This document shows, one piece after another, positions 17,323 through 23,842 of a DNA stretch of 33,648 nt. The notes below the pieces were generated by a model. It made no database searches. It had not been told where the DNA came from and worked only from the letters and a program-made list of their open reading frames with translations. Made by a program: the position numbers and the translations under genes. Each line of letters begins with the position of its first letter. Position 1 is the stretch's first letter. This DNA is from Acidobacteriota bacterium (GTDB lineage Bacteria > Acidobacteriota > Polarisedimenticolia > Polarisedimenticolales > Polarisedimenticolaceae). The stretch is from positions 1 to 33,648 of the forward strand of contig JAOTYK010000034.1 in NCBI GenBank assembly GCA_029861955.1, given 5' to 3'.

Positions 17323-18085
17323 CCGCCCCAGGATCCTCCTGACGCGGTTGGAGGGTCGTGGCGAGCGTCTCCAGCAACAACTCGAGCAGCGAGGATTTCG
17401 GGTCGAACGAATCGCCATCCTGACCACCGAGTTCGTGGATCTGACCGACTGGCGCCGCATGGACGACCCGGAGTTGATGTCCGGCGGCTGGTGGGCGTTT
17501 ACCAGCGTCGCCGCCGTCCAGTCCGTGGCTCGCAGTGGGGCTCTGCGGTCGGTGCTGCAGCGATCGTCGGCACCCGACGTGGCGGCGGTCGGCCCGGCAA
17601 CCGGCAATGCCGTTCGGGGTCTGCTGGGCGTCGAGCCCCGTGTGGTGGCCGACCCGACGGGTGGGTCTCAGCTGGCCCGTCAGGTTCTGGCTGCCGACGC
17701 GAGCGGTCCGTCGGTCGTCTGGTTTCGCGGTGCACGGGCGACCGATTCACTCAGGAAGGAGCTCGATGCCGCAGGGCGAACCTGTATCGAGCGAATCGTC
17801 TACGCCGTCAACCCGACCGCCGGGTGTGTGACGGCGGCCCGGTGTCTCCGGGACGGCGACGTGGATCTCTGGATCGTCGCGTCCTCGGCTTCGGCCCTGG
17901 CGATCCTCGCGGCCGATGCCGGGATCGACGAGGGCGAGAGGATCGCATCGCACACGAAGATCGTCGCGATCGGCGAGGCGACCGCCGCCACGCTGCGGGC
18001 GGTGGGCCGAGACGTTGCCGCCGTCCCGACGGGGCCGACGGATGAGGCCATCGTGGAGACCGTGGCAGCCCTTTTTCCTTGTTGA
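17315..18085 (+). CDS. hemD: Uroporphyrinogen-III synthase
   Basis: A 256-residue protein. The family is poorly conserved, and the call rests on length, two Rossmann-like halves, the motifs ILLTRLEGRGERL, AFTSVAAVQSV, AAVGPATGNAV, VASSASALAIL and VAIGEATAATLRAVG, and its place after hemC. It would close and invert ring D of hydroxymethylbilane to give uroporphyrinogen III. The N-terminal methyltransferase domain of the CobA-HemD fusion is absent. The start lies in the end of hemC, with no clear ribosome site. It ends the operon; a possible new promoter follows 5 bp later. Confidence 0.88.
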   Translation: MADRPRILLTRLEGRGERLQQQLEQRGFRVERIAILTTEFVDLTDWRRMDDPELMSGGWWAFTSVAAVQSVARSGALRSVLQRSSAPDVAAVGPATGNAVRGLLGVEPRVVADPTGGSQLARQVLAADASGPSVVWFRGARATDSLRKELDAAGRTCIERIVYAVNPTAGCVTAARCLRDGDVDLWIVASSASALAILAADAGIDEGERIASHTKIVAIGEATAATLRAVGRDVAAVPTGPTDEAIVETVAALFPC

Positions 18086-18090
18086 TGCTG

Positions 18091-18099
18091 TGTTAACAT
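18091..18099 (+). promoter_or_regulatory. Extended -10 element for gcvTH
   Basis: TGTTAACAT fits TGn followed by TAACAT (four of six matches to TATAAT). It lies 26 bp upstream of the TTG start of gcvT. No convincing -35 is present, because hemD coding sequence runs to 18085. No glycine riboswitch motif was recognised before gcvT; the gap from hemD is only 40 bp. Confidence 0.35.
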
Positions 18100-18125
18100 C
18101 TCGCGCCCGATCAGGGAGAAATGAA

Positions 18126-19247
18126 TTGCCTACCGACGTTCGCAAGACACCATTGTTCGATGCCCATGTGGCCGCAGGGGGGCGCATGGTCGACTTCTCC
18201 GGGTGGCACCTCCCGGTCCAGTACAGCGGTCTGATCGACGAGCATCGGGCGGTCCGTAACGCGGTGGGGATGTTCGATGTCTCGCACATGGGCGAGGCGC
18301 GGGTTCGCGGCCCCCAGGCCCTGGAGTTCCTCCAGTGGGTCACCTGCAACGACGTCGCGCGCCTCAGGGACGGGCGAGCCCACTACACCGGCTTGATGAC
18401 CGAGGACGGGACGTTCGTTGACGATCTCCTGATCTACCGGCTTGCGGCGACGGAGTATCTGCTGGTCCTCAACGCCGCCAACACGCAGAAGGACGTTGCG
18501 CATCTGCGCGCGTATCTCTCCGACTTCGACTGTGAGGTCATCGACGAGTCTGCGGACTGGTGCCAGATCGCAGTCCAGGGCCCCGCGTCGCAGCAAGTCT
18601 GCGAGGCGGCCTGCGGTATCGAGCTGGCGGCCCTTCGCTACTACCGATTCCTGAACCATGACATCCAGGACGCCTCGTGCATCATCTCTCGCACCGGCTA
18701 CACCGGCGAAGACGGGTTCGAGATCTACGCGCCCGCCGCGCTGGCGACGTCGATCTGGGATGGTTGTCTTGCGGCGGGCCACGAGCACGGGATCCAGCCG
18801 GCGGGTCTCGGCGCTCGCGACACACTCCGCCTTGAGGCGGCGATGGCCCTCTATGGTCACGAGATCGATGACACGACGACGCCGTACCAGGCCAATCTCG
18901 GCTGGATCGTCAAGCCGGCGAAGGGGGAGTTCCTCGGCAGCCGTCGGTTGGCCGATGAGAAGCGGCGGCTCGATGCCGGGCAACCGCTAGAACGACGTCT
19001 GGTCGGGCTGGAGATGAGCGGTCGCGCCATTGCACGGCAGGGCTATCCGGTGCTGGATGCCGCGGGCGAGCGAACCATCGGCATCGTCACCAGTGGATCG
19101 CCTGCACCGGCGCTGGGGAGCAACATCGCGCTGGCACACGTGACCGACGACGGTCTGTCGACGGGCCACGACGTCAAGATCGGTGTGCGAAAGAGAGTGG
19201 AATCGGCGACGATCGTCGAGACGCCGTTTTACAAGAGAGAGCGCTAG
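18126..19247 (+). CDS. gcvT: Glycine cleavage system aminomethyltransferase (T-protein)
   Basis: A 373-residue protein that releases ammonia from the aminomethyl-lipoyl arm of GcvH and passes the one-carbon unit to tetrahydrofolate. Motifs are TPLFDAHVAAGGRMVDFSGW, FDVSHMGE, the HYTGLMTEDGTFVDDLLIYR strand, SRTGYTGEDGFEIY, and LGARDTLRLEAAMALYGHE, then a C-terminal barrel with TSGSPAPALGSNIALAHV. The start is a TTG with AGGGAGAA about 6 bp upstream; the nearby ATG at 18121 is out of frame. gcvH follows after 26 bp. Confidence 0.95.
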   Translation: MPTDVRKTPLFDAHVAAGGRMVDFSGWHLPVQYSGLIDEHRAVRNAVGMFDVSHMGEARVRGPQALEFLQWVTCNDVARLRDGRAHYTGLMTEDGTFVDDLLIYRLAATEYLLVLNAANTQKDVAHLRAYLSDFDCEVIDESADWCQIAVQGPASQQVCEAACGIELAALRYYRFLNHDIQDASCIISRTGYTGEDGFEIYAPAALATSIWDGCLAAGHEHGIQPAGLGARDTLRLEAAMALYGHEIDDTTTPYQANLGWIVKPAKGEFLGSRRLADEKRRLDAGQPLERRLVGLEMSGRAIARQGYPVLDAAGERTIGIVTSGSPAPALGSNIALAHVTDDGLSTGHDVKIGVRKRVESATIVETPFYKRER

Positions 19248-19273
19248 TACTGACACGCAGACGGGAGAGGTTC

Positions 19274-19654
19274 ATGTATCCAGACGATCGCAAGTACTCG
19301 AAAGAACACGAGTGGATTCTTGTTGAAGGGGATGTGGCGACCATCGGTATCACCGATTTCGCCCAGGATCAGCTGGGAGATATCGTCTACGTCGAGGTGC
19401 CGGAGATCGACATGGAGGTCAGCGCCGAGGATGTGCTGGGGACCATCGAGTCGGTCAAGGCCGTCTCGGAGATCTTCGCTCCGCTGAGCGGCACGGTGGT
19501 CGCGGTCAACGAAGCACTTGAGGACGCGCCGGACAAGGTCAACAGCGAACCCCACGACGGTGGGTGGTACTGCAAGATGCGTATCAAGGACGTGACCGAG
19601 GTCGAGAGCTTGCTGGATGCCGCGGCCTACGCGGAGTTGATCGCCGACAGCTAG
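19274..19654 (+). CDS. gcvH: Glycine cleavage system H protein
   Basis: A 126-residue lipoyl carrier protein. The lipoylated lysine is Lys62 in ESVKAVSE. The KYSKEHEW opening, IGITDFAQDQLGDIVYV strand and GGWYCKMRIKD segment match the family along its full length. GGGAGAGG stands 6 bp before the ATG. The stop codon overlaps the opposing maf stop (shared CTAG). It shuttles the aminomethyl group between GcvP (window start) and GcvT (immediately upstream). Confidence 0.97.
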   Translation: MYPDDRKYSKEHEWILVEGDVATIGITDFAQDQLGDIVYVEVPEIDMEVSAEDVLGTIESVKAVSEIFAPLSGTVVAVNEALEDAPDKVNSEPHDGGWYCKMRIKDVTEVESLLDAAAYAELIADS

Positions 19655-20274
19655 AGATCGACGAGGAACGCCTCCAACTCCAACCCAACCGTCCGGAACC
19701 AGTCGGGCAGTCGCTCGACCGGTAGTCCCACGACGTTGGACCACGAGCCGAACATCGCTTCGCACAGCAGTGCGCCCACACCCTGAATCGCGTAGGCCCC
19801 GGCCTTGTCCTTCGGCTCGTCGCTGGCGGCGTAGCCGGCAATCAAGCTGTCGCTATACCGACGGAAGCGCAGGGCGGTCGACTCGTGTGTCACCAGGCGC
19901 TCGTTGCGCTCGATCGCGATCAGGCAGACCGCCGTGACCACGTGGTGGGTCCTGCCACGCAGCGCCCGTAGCATTCGGGCGGCATCGGCGGCGTCGGACG
20001 GCTTGCCGAGGAGTCGACCATCGACCAGCACGCCGGTGTCTGCAGCCAGCAGCGCGCGATGTGACGTGTTGGCCGCCACGGCCTGGACGTAGACCGCATC
20101 GGCCTTGGCCTCTGCCAGACGCCTCAGAGCCGCCACCGGCGGCTCGGTGTTCGGCACCGTCTCATCGATATCCGCCGCCATGACGGTGGGCCGCAGTCCG
20201 ACACTCTCCAGGAGAGTCCGTCTGCGGGGGGATGCCGATGCGAGGATGAGCCCCGCGGCGGCCAGGTTGTCCAT
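19651..20274 (-). CDS. maf: Maf-family nucleoside triphosphate pyrophosphatase
   Basis: A 207-residue protein of the Maf fold that hydrolyses non-standard or methylated dNTP/NTP to the monophosphate. The first motif LILASASPRRRTLL, the DIDET motif, the AADTGVLVDGRLLGKP motif with its catalytic Asp, the THHVVTAVCLI strand and the DKAGAYAIQG segment are present. Family members are split into dTTP/UTP and m7GTP types; the sequence does not settle which. It is divergent from the metallophosphoesterase gene, with overlapping upstream regions, and convergent with gcvH. Confidence 0.92.
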   Translation of the reverse strand: MDNLAAAGLILASASPRRRTLLESVGLRPTVMAADIDETVPNTEPPVAALRRLAEAKADAVYVQAVAANTSHRALLAADTGVLVDGRLLGKPSDAADAARMLRALRGRTHHVVTAVCLIAIERNERLVTHESTALRFRRYSDSLIAGYAASDEPKDKAGAYAIQGVGALLCEAMFGSWSNVVGLPVERLPDWFRTVGLELEAFLVDL

Positions 20275-20294
20275 GATGGCGTACCTTCTATAAT
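20267..20294 (+). promoter_or_regulatory. Sigma-70-type promoter for the metallophosphoesterase operon
   Basis: TTGTCC (20267-20272) and a perfect TATAAT (20289-20294) are separated by 16 bp. The -35 lies across the maf start codon on the other strand. Predicted start of transcription is about 20301, only some 16 bases before the chosen ATG, with AGGAG in between. This is the best-matching sigma-70 promoter in the window. Confidence 0.7.
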
Positions 20295-20316
20295 CAGTAA
20301 GGCCCAGGAGATGAGG

Positions 20317-21330
20317 ATGACACGAGGTGTACGGATGCGGAAGGCCCTGATCGTAGGTTTATTGGGAATGTCGCTGTTCCTGTCGGGGGCGTCGGCCGAG
20401 GAGCCCCCGTCGTCCCTTCCCGATGTCATGCTGCTGTTCACGGGAGACGTCATCGGCTACATCGACACCTGCGGTTGCAAGCGAAACCCGGCCGGAGGGC
20501 TGGCCCGCCGCGCACACTTCACCCGCACCATGCATCGCGAGTTTGCTGCGGTCCCACAGTTGCTGCTGGACAGCGGCAATTTCTCCGATAATCCGACACC
20601 CGAAGGGGACCTGAAGACGGCCGCTCTGGTCGAGGGCATGAGCTTGCTGGGCTACGACGTGGTTAACGTCGGTGAGCGGGACGTGAAGCACGGCTGGGAT
20701 CGTTTCAGTGCGCGACAGGAGAAGGGCGCGTTCGATTTCATTTCGGCCAATCTGGTTTTCACCGACACCGGAGACACGGTCCTCCCGTCTCGAACCATCG
20801 TGGAGACGACGTCGCCCGACGGCGCGCGGAAGATCCGCGTCGGCGTCACGGGCGTCATGCGTTTCAACCCGATCTTCAAGCGGGAAGGCCCCGACGGTAG
20901 AGAGATCGGTGTGGACCATCCGGTCGACCGACTCAAGACCGAGGTCGCCGCGCTGCGCAAGGACGGGGTCGATCTGGTGGTCGTTCTGGCCGCCGTTCAT
21001 CAGAGCGATGGCCGACGGATCGCGGCCGAGGTCGGGGGCGTTGATTTCCTGATCGGTTCGTACGGTGGCTCGATCGCTGCGGAGCAATCGGAAGCTAACG
21101 GGACGTGGATCTTCTATTCCGGCAATCAGGGGAAGCAGATCGGCGAGAGTCGCGTCTACCTGAATCCGAGCGGTGGCGTTCGAAATCAGTCGAATCGTTT
21201 TCACATGCTCGGTCAGGGCTATCCCGCCGACCCCGAGATGCTGGCGTTCGTGAATGCCGTCCCGGTGGATCATCCGGTGGACCCGGCCAACGCGACCGAT
21301 GCCGCGGGGGATGGTGTTGCCGGACGATAG
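20317..21330 (+). CDS. Exported metallophosphoesterase of the 5'-nucleotidase/UshA type
   Basis: A 337-residue protein with an N-terminal signal peptide (RKALIVGLLGMSLFLSGASA, cut before EE). The mature part opens with LLFTGDVIGYIDTCGCKRNP and AGGLARR, the CGC-containing motif of a bacterial subgroup of UshA-like metallophosphatases. LLDSGNF and GYDVVNVGERD match the metal-site strands, but several classic DxH/GNH residues are altered, so activity is uncertain. Three ATG codons lie near the start (20311, 20317, 20335); 20317 has AGGAG at 6-bp spacing, and 20335 has GAGG at 7 bp, so either could be used. It overlaps the ruvX start. The substrate is unknown. Confidence 0.75.
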   Translation: MTRGVRMRKALIVGLLGMSLFLSGASAEEPPSSLPDVMLLFTGDVIGYIDTCGCKRNPAGGLARRAHFTRTMHREFAAVPQLLLDSGNFSDNPTPEGDLKTAALVEGMSLLGYDVVNVGERDVKHGWDRFSARQEKGAFDFISANLVFTDTGDTVLPSRTIVETTSPDGARKIRVGVTGVMRFNPIFKREGPDGREIGVDHPVDRLKTEVAALRKDGVDLVVVLAAVHQSDGRRIAAEVGGVDFLIGSYGGSIAAEQSEANGTWIFYSGNQGKQIGESRVYLNPSGGVRNQSNRFHMLGQGYPADPEMLAFVNAVPVDHPVDPANATDAAGDGVAGR

Positions 21331-21748
21331 CCCGCGGCGGGCCATGGGTGTGGACTACGGTGAGCGACGGATCGGTCTGGCGCTTTCCGATCCCCTGGGC
21401 GTGACCGCCCAACCGTTCGCCGTCGTCGAACGCGTCGGGCCTCGCAAGGATGCCAACGTGATCGGCGATCACTTCGAGGAGCAATCGGTCGACGTCCTCG
21501 TGGTGGGCCTGCCGCTCACGCTCTCCGGCGAGGCGGGGCCTGCCGTGGATGCCGTACGGCAATTCGTGGAGCGAGTTCAGCGTCGGCTCCCCGGCAAGCG
21601 AATCGTCTTCTGGGACGAGAGGATGACAACCGTGCAGGCGGAACGTGAGATGATTACCACCGGAGCTCGTCGCGAGAAGCGACGGCAGCGAATCGATTCC
21701 GTCGCGGCCACGCTGATCTTGCAGAGTTGGCTCGACGCAGAATCTTAG
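21311..21748 (+). CDS. ruvX: Putative pre-16S rRNA nuclease (YqgF/RuvX)
   Basis: A 145-residue RNase H-fold protein. The family motifs are MGVDYGERRIGLALSDPLG (first Asp), VVGLPLTLSGE, the WDERMTTVQAE strand, and RIDSVAATLILQSWL with the last Asp. YqgF proteins are involved in 16S rRNA 5' maturation and were earlier called Holliday junction resolvase-like. The chosen ATG overlaps the preceding gene by 20 bp; a second ATG (21344), just before GVDYG, would avoid the overlap but has no ribosome site. mltG follows after 11 bp, a common pairing. Confidence 0.9.
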   Translation: MVLPDDSPRRAMGVDYGERRIGLALSDPLGVTAQPFAVVERVGPRKDANVIGDHFEEQSVDVLVVGLPLTLSGEAGPAVDAVRQFVERVQRRLPGKRIVFWDERMTTVQAEREMITTGARREKRRQRIDSVAATLILQSWLDAES

Positions 21749-21759
21749 ACGGAATCCCG

Positions 21760-22782
21760 ATGCGACGAATCTTGGTCATCGTAGGCGGCGTGCTGCTGCT
21801 GGTCGCGGTCGTTCTGACGGCCACGTTCTACGCGCAGCTCCATCGCGACCATGCGGGCTGGCAGGGGCCGGACGTCGTCGTCGAGCTACCGTCGGGAGAA
21901 CCTGCGGGGCGTCTGCTGGGACGCCTGGTCGACGCCGGTGTCCTGTCCGATGACGGGCCGCTGCGCACCTGGCTCTCGATTCGCGGTGGGGGAGAGAAGA
22001 TTCGCGCCGGCGAATATCGTTTCGACCAACCGAGTTCGCCGTTGACGGTTCTCTCCCGTCTTCAGCGTGGAGATATTCTCCTCCACGCCGTGACGATTCC
22101 CGAGGGGCGATCGATCTTCGAGGCCATCCAGGATCTCGTTGTCGCGGGTATCGCCGACGAGGCCAGCCTGACCCGAGTCTTCTCGGACCCGTCCGCCGTC
22201 CGAGAGTTGGACATCGACGCCACGGACCTCGAGGGCTATCTCTTTCCCGACACCTACCACTTTGCGTCGGGCGTGAGCGCGGAGACCGTCGCGGAGACCC
22301 TGGTTCGTCGGTTCGTCGAAGTCGTCGACGAGGAGTACATCGCCGCCGCCGCCGGTCACGGGCTGGAACTCCACGAAGCCGTGATACTGGCATCCTTGAT
22401 CGAGAAGGAGAGCGGAGTCTCCTCCGAGCGACCACGCATCGCCCGCGTTTTTCACAACCGACTGAAACTGGGCATGCCTCTGCAATGCGATCCGACGGTT
22501 CTCTACGCCTGGGCTCGACTCGGAAAGCCGGTGGGAAAACTCACGCGAAAGCATCTGGAGATCGACTCGCCCTGGAACACCTACGTCTATCCCGGACTAC
22601 CGACGGGACCGATCGCAAACCCGGGTGAGGAGAGCCTCTGGGCGGCGGTCCAGCCCGCCGAGGGCGATGAGTTGTATTTTGTCGCGTCGCCCGAGGGCGG
22701 TCACACCTTCAGTCGAAACTACGAGGAGCATCGACGGGCCGTGCGGGTGTGGCGGGCCTATCGGCGCTCGTCGCCGATGTAA
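21760..22782 (+). CDS. mltG: Endolytic murein transglycosylase
   Basis: A 340-residue protein with one N-terminal membrane helix (about residues 3-25), a LysM-like region and a YceG catalytic domain in the periplasm. IPEGRS, LEGYLFPDTY, the catalytic Glu215 in ASLIEKESG, HNRLKLGMPLQCDPTVLYA and YPGLPTGPIANPG are all present. MltG cleaves nascent glycan strands and may set their length. The ATG is preferred over a TTG 11 codons upstream, because the membrane helix then starts at once; the ribosome site is weak. The 3' end overlaps a small gene on the other strand by 25 bp. Confidence 0.93.
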   Translation: MRRILVIVGGVLLLVAVVLTATFYAQLHRDHAGWQGPDVVVELPSGEPAGRLLGRLVDAGVLSDDGPLRTWLSIRGGGEKIRAGEYRFDQPSSPLTVLSRLQRGDILLHAVTIPEGRSIFEAIQDLVVAGIADEASLTRVFSDPSAVRELDIDATDLEGYLFPDTYHFASGVSAETVAETLVRRFVEVVDEEYIAAAAGHGLELHEAVILASLIEKESGVSSERPRIARVFHNRLKLGMPLQCDPTVLYAWARLGKPVGKLTRKHLEIDSPWNTYVYPGLPTGPIANPGEESLWAAVQPAEGDELYFVASPEGGHTFSRNYEEHRRAVRVWRAYRRSSPM

Positions 22783-22985
22783 TCGCCGGCGGTCGGGTGG
22801 ATCCCGTGATAGTTGATCTCGCGTCGACGGTCCTGATCGGCTAACCGCTCGTTGAGAATACCGTTCTCGTTGATCTCTCCGTTTTGCATCGCCTGGAAGT
22901 GAAACTTGCAGAACCCTTCCATGTACGGCGTGTCCTGACAAAACAACGCCCCGCCTAAACTCGTGCGGAATCTGCAGCGATCCAA
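22758..22985 (-). CDS. Small Cys/His protein with possible zinc site
   Basis: A 75-residue protein. The TTG start is supported by a strong AGGAGG with 5-bp spacing. Cys4, Cys16, Cys26 and His29 form a C-x11-C-x9-C-x2-H pattern (CRFRTSLGGALFCQDTP then GFCKFH), similar in layout to short zinc motifs in which three Cys and one His surround Gly-rich turns. The second half is polar with many Asn, Asp, Arg and Glu and no membrane helix. The family was not recognised. Its end runs 25 bp into the mltG 3' end on the opposite strand. The strong ribosome site and the regular Cys/His spacing argue that it is real and not a chance frame. Confidence 0.6.
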   Translation of the reverse strand: MDRCRFRTSLGGALFCQDTPYMEGFCKFHFQAMQNGEINENGILNERLADQDRRREINYHGIHPTAGDYIGDERR

Positions 22986-23005
22986 GACATCCTCCTGCCA
23001 TCGAC

Positions 23006-23035
23006 ATGACCGACGATTCGGCGACAGTCTAGCAT
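23006..23035 (+). promoter_or_regulatory. Weak promoter candidate upstream of the structured RNA region
   Basis: ATGACC (23006-23011), an 18-bp spacer and TAGCAT (23030-23035), each four of six matches to consensus. Transcription would begin near 23042. This is the best pair seen in the 400-bp interval but is weak. Confidence 0.25.
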
Positions 23036-23087
23036 TCCGGGTCGTCCGGCAACCCCGTCGAATTACCGTTCGGTGATCCCACGTTAC

Positions 23088-23366
23088 GAGACGCGTCCCG
23101 GATTGCGTGATGGGGGTTCCCGTCCAACGAATGTCCCCCGGAAATCGCGTCTCTCGGTCTGGCAGCGCCCTTGCAAGTGTCCGGTGCGAACCCCTTGGAT
23201 CCGGGCATTGCCCGGGGCGGGCCCGTCCGAACCGACCCCTCGGACGGGTTCGTCAGTTAGCCGGGCCGAGGTGTGGCTGAGGTGGTTTCCCCCTCCTCCT
23301 CCCGCCGCAGTTGGAGCGTTTCTCCCCCGAGTCGCTCCGTGACACCTCGGCCCGGCGCCCTTTTTT
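23088..23366 (+). ncRNA. Candidate structured non-coding RNA
   Basis: The 401-bp interval between the Cys/His gene and the DciA-like gene has no credible coding frame but is full of perfect inverted repeats. GAGACGCG (23088-23095) pairs with CGCGTCTC (23146-23153), enclosing a GGGGG/CCCCC hairpin (23113-23117 with 23135-23139). CCGGGC/GCCCGG follow (23201-23215, 3-base loop). CCCGTCCGA pairs with TCGGACGGG (23222-23248). A 15-bp perfect stem, GCCGGGCCGAGGTGT with ACACCTCGGCCCGGC (23260-23274, 23342-23356), closes two inner hairpins (23277-23310 with one mismatch; 23313-23338) as a three-way junction. Six T at 23361-23366 end it, setting the orientation. Conserved cores of SRP RNA, tmRNA, tRNA and RNase P RNA were looked for and not found. 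The 5' end is uncertain. Confidence 0.6.
23260..23366 (+). terminator. Long 15-bp stem followed by a U-tract
   Basis: The closing stem of the three-way junction is followed 4 bases later by TTTTTT. It would act as an intrinsic terminator if the 3' strand pairs in time, but the 67-base loop region makes it unlike a simple hairpin terminator. It is the only stem plus U-tract of this quality noticed in the window. Confidence 0.5.
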
Positions 23367-23371
23367 AGAGC

Positions 23372-23380
23372 GGCTACAAT
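23372..23380 (+). promoter_or_regulatory. -10 element for the DciA-like gene, probably leaderless
   Basis: GGCTACAAT contains TACAAT (five of six matches), 6 bp before the ATG at 23387. Transcription from it would begin on or next to the ATG, and no Shine-Dalgarno sequence is present, so the mRNA may be leaderless. It lies directly after the U-tract of the structured RNA region. Confidence 0.5.
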
Positions 23381-23386
23381 ACGCCC

Positions 23387-23842
23387 ATGGCTATCCGTCG
23401 ACGTCGTCGTGGTTTCGAGCCGGTCGGTACGATCCGGCCCGACGGACTGGGACTGTCTGCCAGCCGCGCAAGGGAACTGGAGCTCGAGGCGGCGTGGCGT
23501 CTGGCCGCAGGTCCCGAACTGGCCCGCAAGGTCTCGGTGATCCGACTCCAGCGCGATGGCACGCTGATCGTGGACTACATCGGTGATGACCCGGACTGGC
23601 TCCGAACGCTGGACTGTCTGTTGCCACAACTCGGAACGCGACTGGCTCATCGTTTGCCGGGTCGATCGCTCGCGCGGGTCCGACGTCGACGGCACGCGTC
23701 CGAGAGCATGGACCCCGACGCCGTTCCTTGCGCGGCGATACTCGAGCGACCGCTTCAGCAACGCGACGAGCCCCCCACGACGGGGGAGCCGGATCTGCGA
23801 CGGGTGATGAAGGCCTATCTGGCCCGTCGAGACGATCGATAG
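23387..23842 (+). CDS. DciA-like DUF721 protein
   Basis: A 151-residue basic protein. The central part, AAWRLAAGPELARKVSVIRL, then DGTLIVDYIGDDPDWLRTL and LLPQLGTRLAHRLPG, fits the DUF721/DciA pattern: a Trp, a hydrophobic strand, a Trp-Leu helix. DciA loads the replicative helicase DnaB in bacteria lacking DnaC or DnaI. The N-terminus is a run of Arg (AIRRRRRGF), and the C-terminal 60 residues are polar and probably disordered. There is no ribosome site. The 3' end overlaps the opposite gene by 28 bp. The call to family is moderately secure; the role in helicase loading is family knowledge. Confidence 0.7.
   Translation: MAIRRRRRGFEPVGTIRPDGLGLSASRARELELEAAWRLAAGPELARKVSVIRLQRDGTLIVDYIGDDPDWLRTLDCLLPQLGTRLAHRLPGRSLARVRRRRHASESMDPDAVPCAAILERPLQQRDEPPTTGEPDLRRVMKAYLARRDDR

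Noticed and set aside
18086-18125. Glycine riboswitch before gcvT
   Set aside because: Only 40 bp separate hemD from gcvT, too short for a glycine aptamer, and no aptamer core was seen.
23260-23360. tRNA-like or tRNA-Sec reading of the three-way junction
   Set aside because: The fragment GGTGTGGCTGAGGTGGTT recalls a Ser-type D-arm, but there is no T-arm GTTCGA motif, no anticodon arm of 5 bp with a 7-base loop, and no CCA.
23088-23366. SRP RNA, tmRNA or 6S RNA identity for the structured region
   Set aside because: The SRP GGAAGGAAGCA loop and the tmRNA tRNA-like ends are absent; the multi-branched shape does not fit the single long hairpin of canonical 6S RNA, although a divergent 6S cannot be fully excluded.
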